6,458 nucleotides of DNA from a bacterium (GTDB taxonomy: Bacteria > Patescibacteria > Saccharimonadia > Saccharimonadales > UBA4665): positions 1 through 6,458 of the forward strand of contig JAJYCU010000040.1 of assembly GCA_021778165.1 (NCBI GenBank), read 5' to 3'. The position numbers and the translations under genes are program-made. Each line of letters begins with the position of its first letter. Position 1 is the stretch's first letter. The notes beneath the pieces are model-generated. The model did not search any database. It had not been told where the DNA came from and saw nothing but the letters and a program-made list of their open reading frames with translations. This document shows, one piece after another, positions 1 to 6,164 of this stretch.

Positions 1-667
1 TACTTAAATTTAAGGGAATATTAATGCTAACATTAGTAGCATTAGTTTTAATATTAATAACAGCTTTAGGCATAACTACTAATCCGTAATAAATTCCGGC
101 TATCAGTAAAATTATAAAAAGAATAATTAAGAAGAACCATGCCCTAAATTTATGGAAGTTTGGAATAAATAAACTCTTATCTTTTTTATGTTTAGGTTTC
201 TTTGGTGGTTCAGCCTCAACTAAATCTTCTTTATTATCAATACTATTATCTTCGACAGGTATAGATGCCGCTGCTTTATCTAATTGACTGATAGGTAAAT
301 CGACTAAATCATCTTTAGATAAATTAATAATCTCTTCCTTATTGGAACTTATAAATTTAGATGATGGGTTAATTCCTTCAGTATTGATAGGTATTTCAGG
401 TTTTGAATTAAGATCAGCTGATACATAAATCTTATTATCCGCAGCAAGGCTAATAACACTCGCATCATTAGTAATTAAAACTAATTTTTTTGCAATACTA
501 TCAGCAGCTCTTTTTAGAAGTTTTATATTTACACTACTCTGAAGAACAGCTGCCCGCTTTGGTAAAACCAATACTGCTAAATCGGCTGAACTAGACTCAA
601 CCTTATCAATAATAGTCGTAATTTCATCATCTATATCTAAATAAATTGTATCTTTTGTATTTGCCAT
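1..667 (-). CDS. Single-pass membrane protein with large cytosolic head, CPR baseplate J/gp47-like type (partial, 3' end missing)
   Basis: An open frame of 222 codons starts with ATG at 667 and runs off the left edge without a stop. Residues about 6-90 look like a compact alpha/beta domain (IYLDIDDEITTII near the start, then LAVLVLPKRAAVLQ and KLLKRAADSIAKKLVLIT). Residues about 95-170 are a polar, probably disordered linker ending in a lysine/proline patch (PPKKPKHKKDK). A strongly hydrophobic segment at about 175-198 should cross the membrane, and the remainder (PKAVINIK onwards) begins a beta-rich outer part. By positive-inside logic the head is cytosolic. I recall similar N-terminal domains in Patescibacteria proteins annotated as baseplate J/gp47-like; that is recognition from memory, and the part that would confirm it lies outside the window. 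The ATG sits 2 nt after the stop of the FtsA-like gene and has an AAAGG site 7 nt upstream, so the two are almost certainly cotranscribed and probably translationally coupled. Specific function unknown. Confidence 0.75.
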   Translation of the reverse strand, partial: MANTKDTIYLDIDDEITTIIDKVESSSADLAVLVLPKRAAVLQSSVNIKLLKRAADSIAKKLVLITNDASVISLAADNKIYVSADLNSKPEIPINTEGINPSSKFISSNKEEIINLSKDDLVDLPISQLDKAAASIPVEDNSIDNKEDLVEAEPPKKPKHKKDKSLFIPNFHKFRAWFFLIILFIILLIAGIYYGLVVMPKAVINIKTNATNVSINIPLNLS

Positions 668-669
668 TC

Positions 670-2010
670 TTAGACCTTTAACATCTTGTCAATTTTATCA
701 CGAATCGATAGATTAGCATTAGTATCAAACTGTTTTGTGTCTGCACCAACACGGAGTAAACCCATAGCTGTAATAAATGTATGATCATTAACTTTACCAG
801 TTAAGTCCTTAATATCACTTACTTGTTGAGGTTTAATTAATCGAACAGTTGGTTTGTGTGTAAAAGGAAGATTTATATACCAATCGGTTTCTTCTAACCT
901 ATCAACTAATAGTTGAAGTGATGAACCTCCACCACATAAAAATAACCTATATGGTAAATGGTCTAATTTGTCGAATTCAGATAAGGCTAAATCAATACCA
1001 CTCATCCAAGTTTTAGCAGTTTTATTAAGTGAAGCTTCAACTGCTGCAATTTTTGCTGCGGGAACTGTGTTTTCCGATAGTCCAACTTTCAGTAATTCAG
1101 CCATGTCGTAAGATACGCCTAAATCTCGCTCAATACCTTTAGTGAATGCCCTACCACCAATTCCAAACATTTTTGTACCCTGAACACCTCCATCAATAAC
1201 GACGGCAATATCGGTAGTACCTCCACCAATATCTATTAAAATTGCACTGAAGTTCTGAGCGACCTTATTACCTAATACTGCCCTTGAAACAGCAAATGGC
1301 TCTGCGGCAACCGCTAGAAGATCTAAATCAAGCTCTAAGGCAGTTTTTTCTAACGCTGCAATATGGATAAGTGGAGCAAAAGCAGTATAAAGTGAAATAA
1401 CTACTTCTTTACCCTGAAAACCAATCGGATTAGTAATTGGGTAACCGTCGATTTCAATATTAACTAAAGCCGAATTTACTAGTCTAACATTAACATCTCT
1501 ACCGCCAGTCTCTTTATTCAATAATTCTTTGGCTTTTTCTTCAGCTTTAGTTTGAGCACTATTGATTATTTTCTCCATCTCTAAAGCATCAATGGATAGT
1601 TCAGGGTTAGGTCTAATTATTTTCATTGCAATAGTTGAACCTTTAACTAATTCCCCAGCAATGCCTATAACTGACCCTCTGATACTGGCATTAGCTTGAG
1701 TTTCAGCTTCTTTTAAAGCTTGATCACAATTTTCAACCACCGATGCTATGTCTGAAATAGCTCCAGCCTGCATATCACTTAAAGATTGGTGAACTTTCCC
1801 AACGCCAATGATATCAACCCCAGAAGTGTCTGGATTTATCTGACCAATTAATGCTTTAACGTATTCTGTGCCAATATCTAAACCAACTAAGAAATTATCA
1901 TTCTTAGGCTCATTCACGTTATGTTTACCGTAACGTGACAATAACTTCTGTATTTGAACAGATATTATTTTTATATATTTCTTTATAGATGTAATTATCT
2001 TACTAAACAT
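670..2010 (-). CDS. ftsA: FtsA/PilM-family actin-fold ATPase (cell division protein FtsA-like)
   Basis: A 446-residue protein of the actin/Hsp70 ATPase fold. The phosphate-1 motif GLDIGTEYVKALIG is at 43-56, the phosphate-2 motif DIGGGTTDIAVV at 260-271, and the adenosine-binding motif LFLCGGGSSL at 356-365. Between the phosphate motifs, residues about 85-225 (GIAGELVKGSTI, then YPITNPIGFQGKEVVISLYTA) match the SHS2/1C subdomain that marks FtsA and PilM. FtsA tethers FtsZ to the membrane in division; PilM is the equivalent piece of type IV pilus machines. Length and the phosphate-1 motif favour FtsA, but no ftsZ is in view, so the division role is inferred. Two oddities: about 40 residues of basic, amphipathic sequence precede the fold, and the C-terminus (LSIRDKIDKMLKV) also resembles a short amphipathic membrane-targeting helix. 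The start is the first ATG; the next Met is residue 80, inside the fold, so it cannot be used. It is coupled to the bitopic membrane protein gene 2 nt downstream. Confidence 0.85.
   Translation of the reverse strand: MFSKIITSIKKYIKIISVQIQKLLSRYGKHNVNEPKNDNFLVGLDIGTEYVKALIGQINPDTSGVDIIGVGKVHQSLSDMQAGAISDIASVVENCDQALKEAETQANASIRGSVIGIAGELVKGSTIAMKIIRPNPELSIDALEMEKIINSAQTKAEEKAKELLNKETGGRDVNVRLVNSALVNIEIDGYPITNPIGFQGKEVVISLYTAFAPLIHIAALEKTALELDLDLLAVAAEPFAVSRAVLGNKVAQNFSAILIDIGGGTTDIAVVIDGGVQGTKMFGIGGRAFTKGIERDLGVSYDMAELLKVGLSENTVPAAKIAAVEASLNKTAKTWMSGIDLALSEFDKLDHLPYRLFLCGGGSSLQLLVDRLEETDWYINLPFTHKPTVRLIKPQQVSDIKDLTGKVNDHTFITAMGLLRVGADTKQFDTNANLSIRDKIDKMLKV
675..679 (-). promoter_or_regulatory. 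Shine-Dalgarno site for the partial membrane protein gene
   Basis: The minus strand reads AAAGG here, 7 nt before the ATG at 667 and inside the last codons of the upstream ftsA-like gene. It supports the chosen start. It is the only clear Shine-Dalgarno-like site I find ahead of any start codon in the window. Confidence 0.6.
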
Positions 2011-2017
2011 ATTGCTT

Positions 2018-2026
2018 ATTCTAACA
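2018..2026 (-). promoter_or_regulatory. Candidate extended -10 promoter element for ftsA-like gene
   Basis: The minus strand reads TGTTAGAAT, matching the extended -10 pattern TGnTATAAT at all but one position. Only 7 nt separate it from the ATG at 2010, so initiation would give a leaderless or nearly leaderless message. No good -35 hexamer lies at the expected distance (GGTTAG at a 17-nt spacer). The site is in the 47-nt gap after the PKD protein gene. AT-rich DNA gives chance matches, so this is tentative. Confidence 0.35.
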
Positions 2027-2057
2027 TAAATTAACTTAAACTAACCTCTATAAATTA

Positions 2058-3053
2058 CTATTTACTAGATTTATTCTTATAAAATTCTTGTCTTTCGCCT
2101 AACCAAAAACTTATCAACATTAAAATTACAATAGCGTAACTTGGCCATATATATTTTTCAATATTAGAAAAAATACCATTACCAGCTGAGTTATTACTGA
2201 TATTGGCGATAGAATTTTCCGAAGAACTATTTAAATTAACAATTGCCAACAATTGTAGGCTAGTTTGCTTCCCTTGAGTATCGGTTGTCGAGACAATTAT
2301 TTTGTAGCTACCTTTGTAATTTTCAGTTTTTTTATAAATATGAGGAATTGAGATAGTACCATCACTTGCCTGAGAAATTAGAGAAGTTGTTGAGTCGCCC
2401 CAATTAATCGAGATAGCATAAGGTGGTTTACCACCTTCAAGGTCAAGTGGCAAATTAAATTGTTGGCCAACATTTACGCCTTGGTAATCAAAATTAGATT
2501 TTAAAATTAATGGGTTATCTAAACTTATATTTCCAGAACTAACATAATCGGTTTTAATTTGACTTGAAAGAGGCCCAGGACGATTAGTTAGATTAAAAAT
2601 CTTTGCTTGAAGAATGTTAGAGCCACTAAGTAAGCTAACACTTATTGACCAAGTGTTACTTGAACTACAAAGTGCTACGCCACCAAACAAATTATTTTTT
2701 GTTAAAACTACGTAGCTAGGCGATTGACATGATCCATTAACATTAATCGTTGAGTTGTAAACTGTTGAGTTATTGTGAGGGTATAAAATTGTTGCTGATT
2801 GATTGATTGGTGCAGCTACAACAGTTGTTACGACATTATAACTAGCCGAGGCGGAAGCAATAACTATCTTTGACCAGCCAGTCAAAAAAACACCAACTAA
2901 TAGAACTATTAATAACAAGGCTGGATAGGCTGTTTTCTTTTTTGGCAGAAAACGACCAGTATAATGGACATGACTAAGCTGCCAGATACTATGTCCGAAA
3001 TTATCTATACCAATACCAGAATTAGCTTTTTTACTGATTTTATTTTTAGTCAT
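2058..3053 (-). CDS. Membrane-anchored surface protein with Ig-like and PKD-like domains
   Basis: A 331-residue protein anchored at both ends. Residues 1-40 are a basic cytosolic tail. A transmembrane helix spans about 42-60; it is a signal anchor rather than a clearly cleaved signal peptide. An extracytoplasmic part covers about 70-298, a second helix about 302-318, and a charged tail (ERQEFYKNKSSK) returns to the cytosol. The ectodomain seems to hold an Ig-like beta sandwich (about 85-155: ATILYPHNNSTV, then a strand-rich stretch with C109 and C129) and a PKD-like domain (about 195-273). The latter has the family hallmarks GGKPPYAISINWGD and HIYKKTENYKGSYKIIVS. A Ser/Asn-rich linker (274-297) follows. 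The C-terminal half resembles the partial protein encoded at 6165-6458. PKD domains usually serve binding or spacing on the cell surface; no catalytic motif is visible and no function is known. The start ATG follows a good promoter candidate and lacks a Shine-Dalgarno site. Confidence 0.8.
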   Translation of the reverse strand: MTKNKISKKANSGIGIDNFGHSIWQLSHVHYTGRFLPKKKTAYPALLLIVLLVGVFLTGWSKIVIASASASYNVVTTVVAAPINQSATILYPHNNSTVYNSTINVNGSCQSPSYVVLTKNNLFGGVALCSSSNTWSISVSLLSGSNILQAKIFNLTNRPGPLSSQIKTDYVSSGNISLDNPLILKSNFDYQGVNVGQQFNLPLDLEGGKPPYAISINWGDSTTSLISQASDGTISIPHIYKKTENYKGSYKIIVSTTDTQGKQTSLQLLAIVNLNSSSENSIANISNNSAGNGIFSNIEKYIWPSYAIVILMLISFWLGERQEFYKNKSSK

Positions 3054-3079
3054 TTTTTGTTTTTTGTTAGACTGGCTAC

Positions 3080-3108
3080 AATATAACAGTAAAAACAGTA
3101 AAAAACAA
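3080..3108 (-). promoter_or_regulatory. Candidate promoter of the PKD membrane protein gene
   Basis: On the minus strand a -35-like TTGTTT (3108-3103) is followed after 17 nt by TATATT (3085-3080), which is preceded by TGT, giving an extended -10. Predicted initiation near 3073 would leave a leader of about 20 nt that is A-rich (AACAAAAAACAAAAA just before the ATG) and has no Shine-Dalgarno site. This is the best-formed promoter in the window, and it would let the membrane protein gene be expressed separately from alaS. Confidence 0.5.
3085..3102. repeat. Perfect 9-bp tandem duplication in the alaS/PKD-gene spacer
   Basis: The plus strand holds two adjacent copies of AACAGTAAA (3085-3093 and 3094-3102), followed by the similar AAACAATA. 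The repeat fills the spacer of the candidate promoter and supplies the TG of its extended -10. It could be an operator-like site or simple slippage; the sequence cannot tell which. Confidence 0.6.
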
Positions 3109-3111
3109 TAT

Positions 3112-5019
3112 CTATTTTAAGACAGCTTTAATCCTTCTAACACCAGCCGATGAACTTTCTTCCTTAATAATATAAAATTTTTTATTTTCCTCTTTTAATT
3201 CATTAGTATGGTCAACATGAGGCCCACCACATATCTCAAAACTAAATGGTTTTGTCTCACCATCTTTAATCATCTTATAAACTTTTACCCTGTCACCATA
3301 TCTATCACCAAATTGACCAAGTGCACCCAGCTCATCCCTTGCCACTTTAGTTGGATATTCTTTAAAAGAAATCTTAAGATCTTGATTAATTTGATAATTA
3401 ACTATTTCTTCTACTTTTTTAATCTCTTCGGCTGTCATTTTCTGATTATGGCTAAAGTCAAACCTTAAACGCTCTTCTGTTATATTTGAACCTCTTTGAA
3501 TAACATGATCCCCTAGGACATTTCTAAGAGACTGGTAAAGCAAGTGGGTAGCTGTATGATATTTTTTATGTATAATAGTTTGACCACCAAGCCCACCTTT
3601 AAAAGCTCCTTTGGTTGCCGTCTGACTCAATTGTCTTTGTCGGCTCATTAAGCCATCGAATTCATCTCGCCAAGTATCAGATAGTTCAACGTTTTTCTTA
3701 AATGCTTCCTCGATAATAAGTTCAACTGGGAAACCAAATGTATCGTAAAGTTTAAAAACATCTAAACCTGTTATCGATGCATTTTTGTAACTATTAAGCG
3801 ATAACTGACAGATCTTATCAAATTCAAAAAGTCCTTTATTTAAAGTCTTTCTAAATAATTTTTCTTCAGTTACTAATATTTCAATAACCTTAGACTGGGA
3901 TTTTAATACTTCATCAAAATCATCTTGATATAAACTAGTTATTACAGGTATAACTTCTTCAAAAAAATTCTGCGTTAAACCTAAGTCAAATGCAAATCTA
4001 ATTGCTCTCCTGATTAATCGGCGCATAACGTAGCCCTGTTCTTTATTGTTTGGCACAAGTCCATCTACGGCTAAAAATGACGCTGCTCGGAGATGATCTG
4101 ATATTATTCTCATACTCTCAGTATGACTCTGGTATTTCTTATCAGATAACTCTTCTAACTTTTGAATAATTGGTTTTAATAAACTAATCTCAAAGACATC
4201 TGGATTATTAATTGAAGCTGCTGTTATTCTTTCAAGTCCACCGCCAAAATCTACATTAGGTTTTTCTAATAATTCAAAACCATCCTTAGTTTTTAAATAC
4301 GTCATGAAGACACTATTACCAATTTCAACAAATCGCCCACAGTCACAGTTTGGGTGACAATATTGGCCAAATTCTATATTATGAGCAACCCCAAAATCAT
4401 AAAATATTTCACTATCAGGGCCACAAGGATCTCCGATTGGGGTTGATTCTTCATCTCCACCTCTGCTCCACCAGTTTTTTTGACCATCATAGAAAAAGAT
4501 ACGACCTTCAGACATACCTTTGTTATAACCGTCTTCTTCTGAGCCTATAACAACTTTTTTAGCCTCAATATTCTTAGATTTAAATAAACCTGACCATATT
4601 TCAGCTGATTCATCATCCTTTTTAATTTTAAATTTCTGATTACCGGCATAACATGTAACATACAACTTTGCTGGATCCAATTTTACTTTTTCGACTAAAA
4701 AATCAAATAACCAAGGTATTTGAGATTCTTTAAAATAATCACCGAGACTCCAATTACCTAACATTTCAAAAAAAGTTGTATGCCTATTATCACCAATGTC
4801 TTCAATGTCTTGAGTTCTTAGACATGTTTGAGAATCAACTAAACGATTACCATCTTGATGTTTCTGGCCCAATAAATAAGGTATTAGAGGTTGCATGCCA
4901 GAACTAGTGAATAATGTTGTTGGATCGTTCTGAGGGATTAAAGAAGCCCGAGGTATTTCATGGTGAGCTTTTTCTTTAAAAAAATCTAGATATAATTGTC
5001 TGATTTGTTGTGCAGTCAT
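3112..5019 (-). CDS. alaS: Alanine--tRNA ligase, minimal form without beta-barrel linker and C-Ala domain
   Basis: Charges tRNA-Ala with alanine using ATP in the cytosol (class II synthetase, EC 6.1.1.7). Visible in order: motif 1 region FTSSGMQPLIPYLLGQ (37-52); motif 2 RHTTFFEMLGNWSLGDYFK (79-97); motif 3 VDFGGGLERITAA (256-268); the helical tRNA-recognition domain (about 300-460, with DHLRAASFLAVDGLVP and GYVMRRLIRRAIRF); and the editing domain (about 485-635) with zinc ligands H488 and H492 (HTATH) and C597 and H601 (CGGPH). It ends at SSSAGVRRIKAVLK, exactly where the editing domain ends in the E. coli enzyme. At 635 residues it is far shorter than the usual 850-900. The C-terminal C-Ala domain is absent, and the beta-barrel that normally joins the tRNA-recognition and editing domains (the TPFYAESGGQ region) is cut to about 20 residues (KGAFKGGLGGQ). 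The frame is intact, and the 58-nt gap downstream leaves no room for a detached C-Ala, so this is not a frameshift. It lies 28 nt after mnmA. Confidence 0.95.
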   Translation of the reverse strand: MTAQQIRQLYLDFFKEKAHHEIPRASLIPQNDPTTLFTSSGMQPLIPYLLGQKHQDGNRLVDSQTCLRTQDIEDIGDNRHTTFFEMLGNWSLGDYFKESQIPWLFDFLVEKVKLDPAKLYVTCYAGNQKFKIKKDDESAEIWSGLFKSKNIEAKKVVIGSEEDGYNKGMSEGRIFFYDGQKNWWSRGGDEESTPIGDPCGPDSEIFYDFGVAHNIEFGQYCHPNCDCGRFVEIGNSVFMTYLKTKDGFELLEKPNVDFGGGLERITAASINNPDVFEISLLKPIIQKLEELSDKKYQSHTESMRIISDHLRAASFLAVDGLVPNNKEQGYVMRRLIRRAIRFAFDLGLTQNFFEEVIPVITSLYQDDFDEVLKSQSKVIEILVTEEKLFRKTLNKGLFEFDKICQLSLNSYKNASITGLDVFKLYDTFGFPVELIIEEAFKKNVELSDTWRDEFDGLMSRQRQLSQTATKGAFKGGLGGQTIIHKKYHTATHLLYQSLRNVLGDHVIQRGSNITEERLRFDFSHNQKMTAEEIKKVEEIVNYQINQDLKISFKEYPTKVARDELGALGQFGDRYGDRVKVYKMIKDGETKPFSFEICGGPHVDHTNELKEENKKFYIIKEESSSAGVRRIKAVLK

Positions 5020-5031
5020 AGTTTAGAGTCT

Positions 5032-5040
5032 ATTTTACCA
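5032..5040 (-). promoter_or_regulatory. Candidate extended -10 element for alaS
   Basis: The minus strand reads TGGTAAAAT, an extended -10-like sequence ending 12 nt before the alaS ATG, inside the 28-nt mnmA-alaS gap. The predicted leader would be about 6 nt. No recognisable -35 is present (TATTAT at 17-nt spacing), and no Shine-Dalgarno site lies before the ATG. alaS may equally be read through from mnmA. Confidence 0.3.
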
Positions 5041-5047
5041 TCTATGT

Positions 5048-6121
5048 TTAACAAATAATACCGCCACCAAGAACCATCTCACCCTGATAGAAGACTGCTG
5101 ACTGTCCAACTGTTACTGCTCTTATCTCTTCATCTGTTTCGATAGAGTATTCATTTTCACTTATTAATTCTAAATTTTTTACTTTAATTAAAGTCGCCCG
5201 ATATCTTGTTCTAACCATAACATTATCTGAAGTTCTTAAGCGGTTGATGTTATTTTTAGTTAACCAATGCATCTGAGTTAACTTAATTTTATTAGACCAT
5301 AAAGAATCCTGTTGAAGATCTCTAGTAACAAAAACTATGTTTTTAGCCATATCTTTTTTAAAGACATAGTATGGCAATCCACCACCGATGTCTAAACCGT
5401 GCCTTTGACCAATAGTATAAAATATTGCACCATCATGCCGACCAACTAGTTGATTGTTTTGATCTAGTATATCTCCTGGTTGTTGTGGGCCAAGCTCTGC
5501 CAATAAAAAGTCTTTTATTCCTACTTTCCCAACAAAACAAATTCCCTGACTATCTTTTTTCATAGCAGTAGATAAATTATTGGTTAATGCAATCTGTCTA
5601 ACGTCTTTTTTTACATAATCTCCGATTGGCATTAAAGATTTTTCTAAAGAGTCTCTGCTCATTCGATAAAGAAAATAAGTTTGATCTTTATCTTTATCAA
5701 TAGCTATATTCAAACTATAAACTCCGTCATTGTTAAGAATTCTTGCGTAATGACCAGTGGCAATTTTAGTAGCGCCTTCGCTAATTGCTAGATCTGAGAA
5801 TAATTTAAACTTTATTTCTTGATTACACATTATATCTGGATTTGGTGTAATGCCAGTCCTATAACCATCTAATAAATAATCCACTACTTTTTGACGATAT
5901 TCTTTTTCGAAATCATAAACTTTAAAAGGTATATCCAATTCGGTTGCCACCCTTTTTGCATCATTAAAATCATCCTTCCATGGGCAATTAAAACCTGGTA
6001 AATCTTTAGTCCAGTTTTTCATATATACACCAGTAACATTATGCCCAGCTTGCTTCAATAATAAAGCAGTAGTCGAACTATCAACTCCACCAGACATACC
6101 AACGTAAATATTTTCTACCAT
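5048..6121 (-). CDS. mnmA: tRNA-specific 2-thiouridylase MnmA
   Basis: Installs the 2-thio group on wobble uridine 34 of Lys, Glu and Gln tRNAs, activating the uridine with ATP and taking sulfur from a persulfide carrier. The 357-residue length is normal for the family (E. coli about 368). The N-terminal PP-loop ATP pyrophosphatase motif SGGVDSS is at 10-16. The two catalytic cysteines are C99 (NPDIMCNQEIKFK) and C195 (KKDSQGICFVG). Other family signatures are GHYAR (123-127), DQTYFLYRM (146-154), FYTIGQRHGLDIGGG (234-248) and the C-terminal barrel end AVTVGQSAVFYQGEMVLGGG (335-354). All expected catalytic residues are present, so the enzyme should be active. The chosen ATG places the PP-loop close to the N-terminus, as expected. 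No sulfur donor (cysteine desulfurase or Tus relay protein) is encoded in view. It lies 28 nt before alaS, so the two tRNA genes may share a transcript. Confidence 0.97.
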   Translation of the reverse strand: MVENIYVGMSGGVDSSTTALLLKQAGHNVTGVYMKNWTKDLPGFNCPWKDDFNDAKRVATELDIPFKVYDFEKEYRQKVVDYLLDGYRTGITPNPDIMCNQEIKFKLFSDLAISEGATKIATGHYARILNNDGVYSLNIAIDKDKDQTYFLYRMSRDSLEKSLMPIGDYVKKDVRQIALTNNLSTAMKKDSQGICFVGKVGIKDFLLAELGPQQPGDILDQNNQLVGRHDGAIFYTIGQRHGLDIGGGLPYYVFKKDMAKNIVFVTRDLQQDSLWSNKIKLTQMHWLTKNNINRLRTSDNVMVRTRYRATLIKVKNLELISENEYSIETDEEIRAVTVGQSAVFYQGEMVLGGGIIC

Positions 6122-6134
6122 AATTTAAGTTATT

Positions 6135-6143
6135 ATTTTAACA
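6135..6143 (-). promoter_or_regulatory. Candidate extended -10 element for mnmA
   Basis: The minus strand reads TGTTAAAAT, an extended -10-like sequence ending 13 nt before the mnmA ATG, in the 43-nt gap after the upstream membrane protein gene. A weak -35-like TTAAAA (6163-6158) lies at 17-nt spacing. The predicted leader would be about 7 nt, with no Shine-Dalgarno site (AACTTAAATT before the ATG). Confidence 0.35.
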
Positions 6144-6164
6144 GATTAGAGCAAAAGTTTTAAA

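Noticed and set aside
1915..1917. Alternative GTG start for the FtsA-like protein at residue 32
   Set aside because: It would remove the odd N-terminal extension, but there is no Shine-Dalgarno site and no promoter-like sequence before it; the upstream frame is open from ATG 2010.
3054..3111. Intrinsic terminator after alaS (a six-T run on the minus strand near 3100-3105)
   Set aside because: No stable GC stem precedes the T-run, so it does not meet the terminator pattern. No convincing hairpin was seen in the other gaps either.
3112..3120. alaS as a frameshifted or truncated pseudogene that lost its 3' end
   Set aside because: The protein ends cleanly at the editing-domain boundary, all core motifs are intact, and only 58 nt separate it from the next gene, with no C-Ala-like remnant.
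3208..3468. Plus-strand open frame of 86 codons
   Set aside because: It lies wholly antisense to the conserved editing domain of alaS, has Phe/Ile/Asn-rich sequence typical of a shadow frame, and shows no recognisable domain.
4350..4550. Plus-strand open frame of 66 codons
   Set aside because: Antisense to the conserved catalytic domain of alaS; no domain-like pattern and no ribosome binding site.
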